DNA of 64,000 bases, taken from contig JADGKB010000024.1 in the NCBI GenBank assembly GCA_027604185.1, positions 1-64,000 on the forward strand. The letters run 5' to 3'. Below, piece by piece: positions 34,409 through 46,535 of the stretch. The notes beneath the pieces are model-generated. The model had not been told where the DNA came from, searched no databases, and saw nothing but the letters and a program-made list of their open reading frames with translations. A program made the position numbers and the translations under genes. Numbering within the stretch: position 1 is the stretch's first letter; the number at the start of each line of letters is the position of its first letter. The stretch is from Boothiomyces macroporosus. Its lineage: Eukaryota; Chytridiomycota; Chytridiomycetes; Rhizophydiales; Terramycetaceae.

Positions 34409-35314
34409 TCAAAAAATCCCGTCGTTAGCTACCCATTGCTTGAACTCTTCTATCAGCGTGACCGGAATACCGAACGTTGTCTGCTGCTTTCCATCTTTTT
34501 CAAAGCTGATTATACAGTTAAAAAACTCTTCTCCGGTTCGCAGGGTAAGCCAAATCTTTAGTTTGTTCTTGAACTCTTTTTTGTTTTTTATATCTACACC
34601 CAGATCTTCAAGCACTCTATCGTTAATCCAACGTACTTTTTGTATTTCACGGTTTCAAGCTTGGTGTCAATCAGTGCAAGATCAAAAAGTGCAAAAGGCT
34701 CCTCATCTTCGTCTTTTTTGTGTTTCTTGTTTGACTCATTGCTGGATTCTGCCTTTCTCTTCTCAGGTCTTTTGAATCCTTCTTTTTCTAGCTCTTTAAA
34801 CCACTGCACAAATGTCTGAGCGAGCTCTTCTGGGATCAAGTACTGTCTTTGTGAGTTTCCATTTGGCAGACAGGGTTTTGGATCCAAATTTACCAACCGG
34901 CAATTTTCTTTTAAAAAATCTGCCAAAGAATACCTCACTCGCTTTTCTATAGTGGCGTCAGATTTGAATGAAGGATAGCCTTTCTTTATAACCTCTTTCC
35001 ACACTATTAGTTTCCTATTATCGTCTTTTGAATCGTCGTTTTCATCCCTTTCTTTTTGGCGAACAAAATTCAAAGAGTCTGTCCCAAATTCCTTTTCAAA
35101 AGCCTTTATATACATTTCATGATACTCCTCTGGCAGCGCTCCTACGGTCAAGTTTAGTTACCTGACGCTCGAAATCCCTGTCTGGCAATATTTACATCTT
35201 CAATTTTATGCTCAGTTTTAAATGATTTGAAAAAGGTGGAGAAATGAGCAGTTGCGGTAGTCTTGAATGTAGGATATTTGGTTCGAATAACTTCCGTCCA
35301 AGGTCTAGGTTTAG
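34409..35314 (-). CDS. Protein with repeated WxEVI..YPSFK units (5' end unresolved)
   Basis: Exons (transcript order) 35314-35162, 35141-34637 and 34616-34409; the two introns are 20 nt. The sequence carries two copies of a module of about 75 residues: PWTEVIRTKYPTFKTTAT and VWKEVIKKGYPSFKSDAT, each followed by a helical LxxFLK segment. A lysine-rich acidic linker (KRKAESSNESNKKHKKDED) separates them from a third, degenerate part. I do not recognise the module. There is no ATG in frame for the first exon. A 51-nt intron (35315-35365) would join it in frame to the coiled-coil gene upstream, giving one 495-residue protein. Confidence 0.6.
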
Positions 35315-35354
35315 CTTATAAAAAAGAACGAAATTGAATAGCAAGAGACAATTT

Positions 35355-35987
35355 CTAGTTTTGACTTACTTCCAGCCTATTTTTGGAGATGGCGGAGCCT
35401 GCACTTCTGGTTCTACTTCCACTTTTGCTATCCTCTAATTTTAAGACTGCGGTTACTCTAAACTTCATATCCTCCAACCGAAGGGATTCCCTTTTCTTCT
35501 CCCGCTCCCGTTCAAACTCGCTGATAGTTGCTTTCTGCTTCTCTATAGTCTTTTTGTAGCTCTCCAATTGGCTTTCGAGGGACCTGAGGTTGTTTTCATA
35601 ATTCCCGATATCAATATCCTTTTGTTTCAAAATATTCTCTGCTCGCTCCAGATTCTTTTGTAACTGTATAATAGTGTTATCTCTATTCGTAAGCGTCTGA
35701 GCCAAGTCGTCTGAAGTTAACACATGATTACTTATTGTATGCTTCATCGATCCAACTTGCCGATTCCTATCCATTTGTACTTGGTCGATATATTCATTTA
35801 ATTTGTGTACCTCTGTTTCATGTCTACAACAAACTCTTGGTGCTGGTGGTGGTGGTAATTCCCAGCCAGCTCTGTGAATAGGAGGAGGAGGCAACCTTGG
35901 AGGATACGCCCAGCGGTCTTGATGTCGCCTGTGGTCCATATCTTCTGGTCTGTGATGGCCATGATGTGGAGTGTGGTTTGGAAACAT
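35355..35987 (-). CDS. Proline-rich N-terminal and coiled-coil protein
   Basis: A frame of 210 residues starts at 35987 with a His/Pro-rich leader (RPEDMDHRRHQDRWAYPP, then PPPPIHRAGWELPPPPAP) followed by a continuous coiled coil from about 60 to 180 and a Ser/Arg-rich end. It may stop at the TAG at 35355 or be spliced at 35365 into the WxEV-repeat exons downstream; frame allows both. No family is recognised. Confidence 0.6.
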   Translation of the reverse strand: MFPNHTPHHGHHRPEDMDHRRHQDRWAYPPRLPPPPIHRAGWELPPPPAPRVCCRHETEVHKLNEYIDQVQMDRNRQVGSMKHTISNHVLTSDDLAQTLTNRDNTIIQLQKNLERAENILKQKDIDIGNYENNLRSLESQLESYKKTIEKQKATISEFEREREKKRESLRLEDMKFRVTAVLKLEDSKSGSRTRSAGSAISKNRLEVSQN

Positions 35988-36294
35988 TTTGGCGTAAAAG
36001 TTTGTGGGAAAGAATTGTATGAAAAATCTTTCACTCTAGATGACGAAATACGGATGGAAACGTGAATACTTTAATCTTCTTAAAAGAGTTTATTCAAACG
36101 AGATCCGATTTCTCGCCTGAAGATGGCAACGAATTCAGCTTTTGTTTGGAGCAATTTTTGCGTGCTGGGTACTTGTAGTGTTCTGGTTAATTTATCCGCC
36201 TTTAAAGAAGTTTTTGGAAATCTTTTGAGACTACAAGTAGAATTTCTTTGGCCAATAGAATTATTCCCTCAAGTCTATTTTTTTTCTCTTCAAA
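35988..36294. other. 307-bp intergenic region
   Basis: Between the divergent coiled-coil and copper-ATPase genes. An ATG frame at 36123-36365 runs into the ATPase coding region in another frame and lacks any recognisable feature, so it is not called. A T-tract lies just before the ATPase start. Confidence 0.5.
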
Positions 36295-39200
36295 ATGAAA
36301 TGTGGATGCAAAACCGATGTCTGTCAATGCTCGGAAAGTTTAAACCAAAACAACTGCGAATGTAATAATTGCAACTGTCATTACATTTCCATTCAGCGCA
36401 AACAGGGATTTCTGATTAAATCTGTGATTTTATCCCAACCACACACATACACTTTTGCTCATACCCTCGAGGATTGCAAAGGGATAGATAGGAAAAAGTG
36501 CACTCGTCATAGGAATATGATTATCGCGGATTTGCTAAGTAGATTGAGCGGTGTGTCTTACTTGAGGAGTGTAACGCTGTCCAGCAACGATCTTGGACAT
36601 GGACCATATATTAACGTATTATCATACTAATCAAAGATTGATATGGTTTTTACTAAAGAACTGAGTGCGGAGATGGAAGAGTATATCAGTAGACAGCTTA
36701 AAGTTGGAAAATATGAAGTAATTCAATCAGAACCGGATATTCCAGTGACATTTGAAACATCTCCGGTGATTGAATCTCACCCTGTGCGATTTGAAGTTGG
36801 GTTGAGTGGATTGTCGTGTGAATCTTGCGTCCAGAAGGTAAAATCTGCTTTGGGGCAGCTTCCTGGGATAGAATCTTTCAATGTTACCTTGAAAAAACTT
36901 GTTGTAGATTTCGATGGAAATCTTCTTTCTACTCAAGATATCGTAACATCAATTCAAAACCTCGGATATAAAGTGCTTCAGAAAGATTCCAATTCACAGC
37001 CTGACTTGGAAATTGTGGTCCACAATCAGGAGAGTGAATATCATCGATCAACGTTTGTTATTGGAGGCATGTCTTGCACATCATGTGTAGCATCCATTGA
37101 AGCGAATCTGAAAGCAATTCCAGGGATCGATGAAAGCACATTATCTGTTACCTTACTGCCTCCTCAAGCTGTTGTTACTCACGATATCCGAACGTTGTCT
37201 ACTGTCGATATAATTCACAAGATTGAAGAAATGGGATTTGAAGGAGCGTTAAAAAGCTCTGTGGACCTAAAGTCCGAAATTCCAAATAATGCCACGTTGA
37301 CAGCAAGGATTGGCATCGAGGGAATGACATGCTCTTCATGTGTTAACTCTATTGAATCATTTTTGAAAGAGCAAGGAGGGATTCTCAATGTAAATGTCAA
37401 TTTGCTAACAGCATCAGTAAAATATAAATTAATTTAGGCTACAGTTGAATATGATTCAACTCAGATTGGCATAAGAGATATATTAAACTTGATCGATGAA
37501 GTTGGATTTTCTGCCAAGCTTCTCCTTGAAGACTCTTTTGCTGGTGATGAAGAAAACAAAGAGTTGCTTAGCTACCTAAAAGACACAAAGCTAGCTTTAT
37601 TGTTTGTAATTCCGGCGTTTCTCATTAGTATGGTATTTATGATGGTTCTTCCAGGCAATCACCCTATAAATCGACTGCTAATGAAAGATCTGGTTCCAGG
37701 GCTGTCTCTTGAAGATGTAATCATGCTTTTACTCTCTACTCCTGTTCAACTCTGGCTTGGTAGAAGGTTTTACTATGGTGCATGGAAATCCATTTTTTTC
37801 TTGAAAACTGCCAACGTAAGTGATAACTAATTGAGATGGATGTGCTTGTAGCTTTGGGTACCACAATCTCCTACCTGTTTTCTATCTACTCTCTCGCTTT
37901 GAATATCACTTTTGGAAGACACTTGGTTCAACAATTTTTTGAAACATCCATATTTTTGATTTTCTTTATTCTACTTGGTAAGTCGTTGGAAGTATTTGCA
38001 AAAGGCAAAACCACTGATGCAATCAAGCATTTACTAACCCTTACCCCAAATACCGCCCTGTTGGTGGTTCCATCAGAGAAAGATCCTAGCAATACAGTAT
38101 CTGAACAGACTATTGATATTACTCTGGTACAAGTAGGTGATATTTTAAAAGTATTACCTGGAGGACGATTTCCAACTGATGGGCTTATTTTTCACGGAAA
38201 CTCATATGTTGATGAGAGTATGTTGACTGGAGAAAGTTTGCCTATTTACAAGACAAAAGGTGCTACAGTATTTGCTGGTACCGTAAACCAATCGAATGTG
38301 ATACTTATTAAGGTTGTGAAAACTGGGTCAGGTAAATTTCCTTTTATTTAGAAACTACCCTATCGAGAATTATCAATCTTGTTCAAGAAGCTCAATCTTC
38401 GCGAGCTCCAATTCAAGTATATGCTGACAAGATTTCAGCAGTCTTTGTTCCAGCAGTTCTAGTCGTTTCCGCCCTTACTTGGCTAATATGGATGTCAGCA
38501 TTTGAATTTGGGTTTGTTCCAATTTCAGCACTGCCTGTAGGAAGATCTGTCTTGCTGTTTGCTACTGAGCATGCAATTTCTGTGTTGGTGATTGCCTGCC
38601 CCTGTGCGCTTGGGCTTGCTACTCCAACAGCAGTAATGGTTGGTTCTGGCGTTGCCGCTACTCTTGGGATATTGATTAAGGGAGGGGGAGCGGCTCTGGA
38701 ACTATCATACTCGATTAAAACGATTGTTTTCGATAAAACAGGGACTCTGACCATGGGATCTCCACAAGTAACTGATTCACAGTGTTTTGAGCTCATTCAA
38801 TATTCAATTAATTCCGAATTTAACTTTTGGAAGTTATTGGCGGCTCTAGAAAGTAACAGTGACCATCCACTGGGAAAAGCAATCTGTAGTCACTTTAGAA
38901 GCCATTTTGATAACCAGCAGAGCAATGATGAATTCACTCTCTCTGAAATCTCGGAAAAGAGTGGGCGGGGTCTCACAGCAACTGTAAAATGTGAAGCCGG
39001 CGAATACAATATATACGTAGGAAATGAAAAGTGGATACAGACTAACAAATGTGATAGCAATAGTGAACAATACAAGTCCATGATCGACCGGTGGAAATTG
39101 ACTGGAAAGTCAATTGTGATGGTTGGAATGAAATCATCTGCAATCCCTAGTGTAACAGGTCCAGTTGAAGGGTCGGTTATCGGAATCATAGGGATAGCGG

Positions 39201-39793
39201 ATCAAATCCGTCCTGAGGCTCCAAGTGCAATAGCTGCCCTGCAAAAGCGTGGTCTAGATGTTTGGATGCTCACTGGTGACCATGACACTACCGCAAGAGC
39301 GGTTGCATCACAACTAGGAATCCCTCCGAATCACATCATATCCGAGGTCCTACCAGAAGAGAAATACCAGAAAGTCAAGGAGCTGCAATTGACATCGAGT
39401 GGAAAAGTTGCGATGGTTGGTGACGGGATAAACGATTCTGTTGCCCTGGCACAAGCAGACATTGGGTAAGTTAATACTGAAATTAGAATCGCCATTGGAA
39501 CAGGGTCTGACATTGCAATAGAAGCAGCCCAAGTAATCCTTGTAAAGGCAAACTTGCTTGATGTGCTGACACTATTAGATCTCTCCAAAAGAACATTTAA
39601 CCGTATTAAGCTAAACTTTGGATGGGCATTTGGATTCAACATAATTGGAATTCCATTGGCTGGTGGTGCTTTCTACTATTGGGGGTTGTCCTTAAGCCCC
39701 ATGTTTGCAGGATTGGCGATGGCGTTGAGTTCTGTTTCGGTAATCACTAGTAGTCTGCTATTGCGGTTCTATCATCCTCCTCAAACCCAATAA
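36295..39793 (+). CDS. CCC2: Copper-transporting P1B-type ATPase (ATP7/Ccc2) with Cys-rich leader
   Basis: Exons 36295-36615, 36637-37416, 37438-37815, 37836-38331, 38352-39465 and 39487-39793 encode 1131 residues; introns are 21, 21, 20, 20 and 21 nt. Three heavy-metal-associated domains carry LSCESC, MSCTSC and MTCSSC. The core shows the CPC ion site (VIACPCALGLATPTAV), TGES, DKTGTLTMG, SDHPLG, GDHDTTA and GDGINDSVALAQAD. It pumps Cu(I) into the secretory pathway. The first exon adds a metallothionein-like leader (CGCKTDVCQC, CECNNCNC) and a degenerate domain before the first CxxC. The intron at 37816 ends in GAG. Confidence 0.94.
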
Positions 39794-39843
39794 ATCCAAC
39801 TTGAAAAATTTAAAATTTAAAATTGAACAAATCTGCACCAGTC

Positions 39844-40160
39844 ATGTCTATAAGCGAAAGGTAAGCAGAGTATAACCAAGATTTGCAACATTAGAGGCGA
39901 AGCGAAATTCAAAGAAACCCACAACATCTAAACCTGTATCAACTCAACTCACATCAAGGATTTCAAAAAAGACAGAAAAGAAACCCTCACCAAAAAAACC
40001 TATTGCAGATCGACTAGGACCAAAGAATGTATTTGAGAGGCTTGGACCGACTCTGTCAGACCGGTTAGGAAAAACTATAACAGAAAGGCTCGGTGATAGG
40101 GTTAATGATCGTCTCGGTCCCCGTCGAAATACTCGTACTAGTAAATTCAATAAAATTTAG
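39844..40160 (+). CDS. CHTOP/UIF-like mRNA export adaptor with RLG repeats
   Basis: Exons 39844-39860 and 39881-40160 encode 98 residues; the intron is 20 nt. The start MSISERFATLEAKR resembles the UAP56-binding motif MSLNERF of human CHTOP. The rest is a basic linker plus five RLG units (DRLGPKN, ERLGPT, DRLGKT, ERLGDR, DRLGPRR), comparable to the RLG-type repeats of CHTOP. Such adaptors link the TREX complex to NXF1. The identification rests on two short motifs and small size, so it is moderate. It sits 50 bp after the ATPase stop and 40 bp before the CRT10-like gene. Confidence 0.6.
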
Positions 40161-40200
40161 AATAATTTTGTAGCGACTAAACTTTTCCTTTTTTGCAGAG

Positions 40201-41854
40201 ATGGAGTACCAGACGCTGGACTACATTCCCGAATCAATGAGATTACAATTAGATTTAAGCGGTACAGATAACTTAATCGAAATAGGCGTCTTACAGTGGA
40301 AAATGAATTTGGTCCAGGTGAGCGATAACCGCACATATGTTGCTGTGGGGTGTTTGATCAAGGTGTTTAAAAACTATCAACTGGTGGAGATAATTCAAGT
40401 AAGTCAGTCTTGACCAAGCAATCAGATGAATTGAACGCAATATTAATCGGTCATTTTGGGGAGGATGAAGTGTTGGCGAGTGCCGGAGACAATGGGCTGA
40501 TTTCAATTTACCATACTAATGACTTGGCATTAAAGCCGATACAACTTATCAATGACGAATCAACTTGGGGATTAGCTATATGCCAAAAGTTTTCGTTGAT
40601 CGCGGTATCAGACAATGGATACAAAATTACGATATGGAATTTATCTACCTCAAACAACGTTCTTGGAAAGCATAAAAGGATTCTTCGAGGCCATGAACAC
40701 AATATCCCATGCATCAACTTTTCAGGCGATGGGAAATATTTAATATCTTGCTCGATAGATAAAACAATGAGAATCTGGAATGTATCTACTGGGGAACAAA
40801 TGAATACTATATCTGTAAATCCAGAATGGAACTGGAAGTGTAGCTTTATCAACTTGAAAGACGTTAAATTAATATCAGACATGGATAAATTATGGGAAAC
40901 GATCAAAAAAGAGTCAGAAAATCCATTTTCAAACAGGCAGCCCTCTTTTCAAGATGCACTGCCGTACTTAGAGAGACTCTATTTACTCTTCATGGAAAGA
41001 GATATTGCAAGGAGCATTGTGATGGACAGACAAAGAGCAAGTCAGAGGGGGACCGAAGAAGAGCAACAATCAGAGGAATTACAAGAGGAAACACTTGAAG
41101 TCATATCTGTGACTTCAACAGAGTCTCTTAATTCAAGTTGCTCCGACATGGTTAATTCGGATGCATCATCGGAAAACAGCGAAAATATCAACCAACCAAT
41201 GGCAACTGAAACCGAAAGAAGCACCAGCAATTCCTCAAACTCATCCTCCTCGTATCATACTGCAGAAGATTTGCCAATTGAAGAGTCGAATCAGATGGTA
41301 GAGGATCTGCCTGGAAGCAATATTGAAATCAATATTGAAGATGCAATGGATGATCAGAATTCCCAGTCAGATATAGAACGCTCAGAAGAATTCAATGGTG
41401 CGTCGATAGGACAGCTGTATGCTTCCTCTGAAAATTATGTGTTGTTATCGACAATCAAAGACTTTTATGTTGTTTCTCCTTCTCATGGGACAGTGTGTTG
41501 TATTCCAAATCTTTTTCCCAGATATCACTATGACCCGGACTTGAATGGAATGGAGAGAATTTCAATTGTAGAATGGATTCCAGAACTCTCGTTGGCGGTA
41601 GCATGCTCGCAGAGAGGGAAAGTAGCTCTAATCCGACTAGTTCGCAGTGAGAAACGAATTGGAATGGTAATAATACACTAATTTAGCATGTAGAACAATG
41701 GATCTCCATACCTGCTGAAAGCCAGCCAATTCTTGGGGTAACTGTTAGTAGGTATCAGTCCAGTTTATGTACTCATCAGTTGCTGATAGTATGCTATGAT
41801 GGTTCGATACGTATCGATAGGATATCAAGACCTTTGAAATCAGATTTATATTAG
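40201..41854 (+). CDS. WD40-like protein, CRT10-related
   Basis: Exons 40201-40398, 40419-41666 and 41687-41854 encode 537 residues; both introns are 20 nt. Beta-propeller blades are visible (LASAGDNGLISIYHTND, ISCSIDKTMRIWNVSTG). A long acidic, Ser-rich loop at about 250-370 precedes the final part, with MERISIVEWIPELSLAVACS and GKVALIRLVR, which recalls the fungal CRT10 family linked to ribonucleotide reductase expression. Assignment is from motif memory. The stop codon lies 4 bp from the convergent TMEM138 stop. Confidence 0.6.
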
Positions 41855-41858
41855 CATT

Positions 41859-42436
41859 CTATTTGGATGGCATTAGTTTAATGCTCTTTTCTTCAAACCA
41901 ATCTGAATAGTAGTAATATTTTTCATCACACAATCTCACCACCCCTTGCTGTATATAAAAATAGTACATTATTGATGCTAGCGTTAAAGCCGAATACCTG
42001 TACGGTAAAGGAAATCTAGGAAATGTCTGGCATTTGACTTTGGTTGATAGCACACAAAATTATAGTCGCATGCGAATAAGTCCAGCTACAGTCAAGTATT
42101 GCTTACCACTGTTACTATCCTGGCTATTATAACTATGAAAAAATAAAATAATCCAGCAGCCATTTCGACCATAAACTCGTTATACAGTAATCTAATCATT
42201 CCAGCCCTAAATGGGAATGTATATGTAAACCGAAATATAAAGCAAGTTATGTTGAATATGAGAAACAATATTTGTGCCCTGTTTTAATTCGTATCGTACA
42301 TGTATATTATCACCGAGTAATGCACAACATTATGCATCAAATCACCAAATATTGTAATTAAAAGGTCCACTAAGGCCAATGCTACAGTTGTAAGTATGAA
42401 AAACAGTGGTGCTTTAAATATTTTAGTTTTATTCAT
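41859..42436 (-). CDS. TMEM138: Transmembrane protein 138 (ciliary)
   Basis: Exons (transcript order) 42436-42300, 42278-42107, 42085-41998 and 41977-41859 encode 171 residues (human 162); introns are 21, 21 and 20 nt. Four hydrophobic segments are present: FFILTTVALALVDLLITIF, AQILFLIFNITCFIFRFTY, a third ending FYFFIVIIARIV, and the C-terminal IMYYFYIQQGVVRLCDEKYY. The last parallels human [20 protein letters not shown]. TMEM138 functions in vesicular transport to cilia and is a Joubert-syndrome gene in humans. Its start codon is only 17 bp from the stop of bystin on the same strand. Confidence 0.85.
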
Positions 42437-42453
42437 TAGACGCGTAAACAATA

Positions 42454-43799
42454 TCAAAAGTCTATTTCCATGTCAGGGTCTGGTTTCATCTCTCCACGAC
42501 AGACAGAATTCTGCAATTCTCTGCGAACCTCAGCAGTTATTTCGTGATGGGTCTTGTATTTGAGCAAGTCTAATATCGCTTCCTTTTGTTCTGGTGTCAT
42601 ATCTTCTTTGTATCTCTGAGCAAATACGAGAAGGGATTGATGCCAAAGAACAGGCAACTCTCTATCGTCTTGCTTGAAGCGTAAAAAGTGGAAAACCAAC
42701 GAGTCTATTACCTTGAACGGAAGGGCATACTTCTTGTCCAGCAGAACTCTGATGAATAAACTATTTGGACCTGAAATTAGATCATATAAACCTGTATAAT
42801 CCATTTCAGCAATCTTCAAAAGTGCGGCGGCAGAATGTAGGACAGGAACTGATATTTTTATAAGCACTGATCCAATGATTGCCGCTTCTCTCAATGTGCA
42901 TGTGCCAGATTCTAAAAGAGGTAGGAGAAATCCTTTAAAGAACGCTGCTGGTTTATAGAGGGATTTTTTCAATGCCATGTACAGGTGAACATTCAACTTT
43001 TTTGTGTCTTGAATATCATTTCTAACTCTTTCCAAAAGGATAATGTTGAAAAATCTTCAAGTCAGAAAAATCATACCTTTGAGCCATCTTTGCTTTCAAA
43101 TTGGAAGTGAATATTCTTGTTGCTTGATAAACGGCCTGTGGAGTCCAACTTGCTGGGTCAGTAATATACAAAACTTCTTCCCAATCGCGCAAGGTAGGAA
43201 TGATTTTGAATGTTTTTGGGAGCTTTCCAGATTTGTAGCGAGACAGCAACATCCCAACTCTATTGTCAAATTAATACCGTACTTTGTATAGACCTCCACT
43301 ACTTTGGGATTGATTGTAGGCTCTTTGGCAGATTCATTCGAGTCTGCATTTGCTTGCGCCGCACTAATTTTGTTCATAATCATTTCTGACAAATTAAGCT
43401 TTTGGCGAGGTTCGTTGGTCATAAACTTTTCAATTAGAGCTTGATCCGCCGCATCGATATTCTTGATTAAATTTCATTTACCAATTCGTTCCCTTCGTCC
43501 CAGTCTTCGTATTCTTCCTCGTCAATTTCTTCTTCTGCGTCGTCTTCTTCAATGCTTTCAAAAACTTTTGGGTAAGAAGCCTGGGTTTCGTTTTCCTGTG
43601 CCAATTCATTTTGTTGCTCTTTGGCCATTTGAAGAATTTTCTTTGAAGTCTTGGCATCAACCACAGTTGATTCTGGAGCCTTTTCCTTCTTTTTTCCTTT
43701 AATTGGTTTAACATCTCGCTCTACTGATGCGTCCTTACTTAGTTGAACATAAAGCGGGTCATGACGAACGCTCTTGGTTGATTTGCTATCTTTTGGCAT
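42454..43799 (-). CDS. BYSL: Bystin/Enp1 (40S ribosome biogenesis)
   Basis: Exons (transcript order) 43799-43482, 43461-43283, 43259-43077 and 43054-42454 encode 426 residues; introns are 20, 23 and 22 nt. The acidic, disordered N-terminal third is followed by the bystin domain: [55 protein letters not shown] and [17 protein letters not shown]. Enp1 is a late pre-40S factor, complementing the DHX37 helicase elsewhere in the window. The start is 28 bp from the divergent Rtt109-like start. Confidence 0.96.
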
Positions 43800-43827
43800 T
43801 CAATTTTTCAAAAAAAAAAGAAAAAAA
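43800..43827. promoter_or_regulatory. 28-bp bidirectional promoter spacer (bystin / Rtt109-like)
   Basis: The spacer is CAATTTTTC followed by a long A-rich tract. It has the T-tract/C/A-tract layout shared by other divergent spacers here. Function is inferred from position. Confidence 0.45.
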
Positions 43828-44781
43828 ATGGAGGAATTTGTGATTCACCACTTGCAGGAAAAATTAGCTGCCACTGTTACCCTATCCATTGGAACTCTAA
43901 TCAACAGTTCCAAATCAACATTAGGTGGATCGGACTATGAAAAAACGGATTATTTAATGGTGATCTCAAACCAAAATATCTTGTGCTTTGCAGCCTTGTT
44001 CTCTCACTACAAAAACGACAAACATCAGATGCTATATCTGAATAAAATCGACACTAGTGGGTATAGCCAAATACCTGGCTTGCCTAGGACTGCAATTCAG
44101 GGGTTGATTGGTTTTTTTGCAGCGCTAAACCCGATTCAAGTTCATGTATACTGCGCTACTTCAGAGCAGTATCTATTCCATTCAAGTTCCAGTTCAAAAG
44201 ACAAAAAAATCTTGGCCGATCGCCAGTTAGTTGCCTGGTGGTTGAAGACTGTGGATGTCTGTCCAACTCAAAAGAATTATATCTATGTTCCTGGAGAAAG
44301 TCTTGTTACTATAAAGAAAATGCTACCTTCCAATACGAATTGGAATTGGGGATTTGCAATAGACAAGGGGGATTTGGCAGAAAAGTTACCTGCATTCGAA
44401 GACGATTTAATAACAAAAGGTCTCCAATACTCAAGCCCTGGCGCTACTGTAGCAGAATTAATGGAGGTAATGGACTGTATGGAAAGTGCTGGAGGTGTGC
44501 GCGCTGTTGTAACAGTGCATGTAGATAGAATTGCCTCAAAGATGGAGATTAAAGAACGCAAATACTCAGCAATGACTGAATATTGTGGAGGCCTTCTCAA
44601 GCATAGTTTTGCCTCAGAGGGCGATGCGAAAAAGTCGACTATCAACTTTCTGAACGAAAACGAGTTGAAGCTGACTGAATTAACCATTTCCAACAATGAA
44701 AAGTCGGTATCAACAGAAAGCAAGAGGAAATCAGAGAATATATCCGATATAACGAACCTGATCAAAAAGAAAAAGAAATAA
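43828..44781 (+). CDS. RTT109: Rtt109-like histone H3 acetyltransferase (KAT11)
   Basis: A single exon of 317 residues, one of the few intronless genes here. The central part DRQLVAWWLKTVD, YIYVPGES, WNWGFAI and the segment LPAFEDDLITKGLQ fit the fungal Rtt109 pattern (RxLLxWWxK, then P-x-F-x-DDPKxR). Rtt109 acetylates H3 K56 and K27 with Asf1 or Vps75 during replication. The DDPK region reads DDLI here, so activity should be tested. The C-terminus is lysine-rich, as in Rtt109. It ends 10 bp from the convergent kinase gene. Confidence 0.65.
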   Translation: MEEFVIHHLQEKLAATVTLSIGTLINSSKSTLGGSDYEKTDYLMVISNQNILCFAALFSHYKNDKHQMLYLNKIDTSGYSQIPGLPRTAIQGLIGFFAALNPIQVHVYCATSEQYLFHSSSSSKDKKILADRQLVAWWLKTVDVCPTQKNYIYVPGESLVTIKKMLPSNTNWNWGFAIDKGDLAEKLPAFEDDLITKGLQYSSPGATVAELMEVMDCMESAGGVRAVVTVHVDRIASKMEIKERKYSAMTEYCGGLLKHSFASEGDAKKSTINFLNENELKLTELTISNNEKSVSTESKRKSENISDITNLIKKKKK

Positions 44782-44791
44782 AAGTGATACT

Positions 44792-46383
<1,592 letters not shown>

Positions 46384-46418
46384 CTTTGAATTTTCTGCCT
46401 GTTGAGATTACAGCCAAC

Positions 46419-46429
46419 TTTTGCGAAAA
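46419..46429. promoter_or_regulatory. TTTTGCGAAAA element upstream of the NDR kinase
   Basis: The exact reverse complement, TTTTCGCAAAA, occurs at 51585-51595 between the divergent OTU and CSC1 genes. A core-promoter or cell-cycle-factor site is inferred. Confidence 0.35.
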
Positions 46430-46535
46430 TGAGCCGCATTAGCTAATTTGTTGGTGAGAATAGAACCAAATAGAGATCAATAAAGCTCCTTTCATTGTTT
46501 GCTATTTTTTCTACTCATTGTCAAGTTTGGTTTTC

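Noticed and set aside
36123..36365. 80-codon frame with ATG before the copper ATPase
   Set aside because: It overlaps the well-supported first ATPase exon in another frame and has no recognisable feature.
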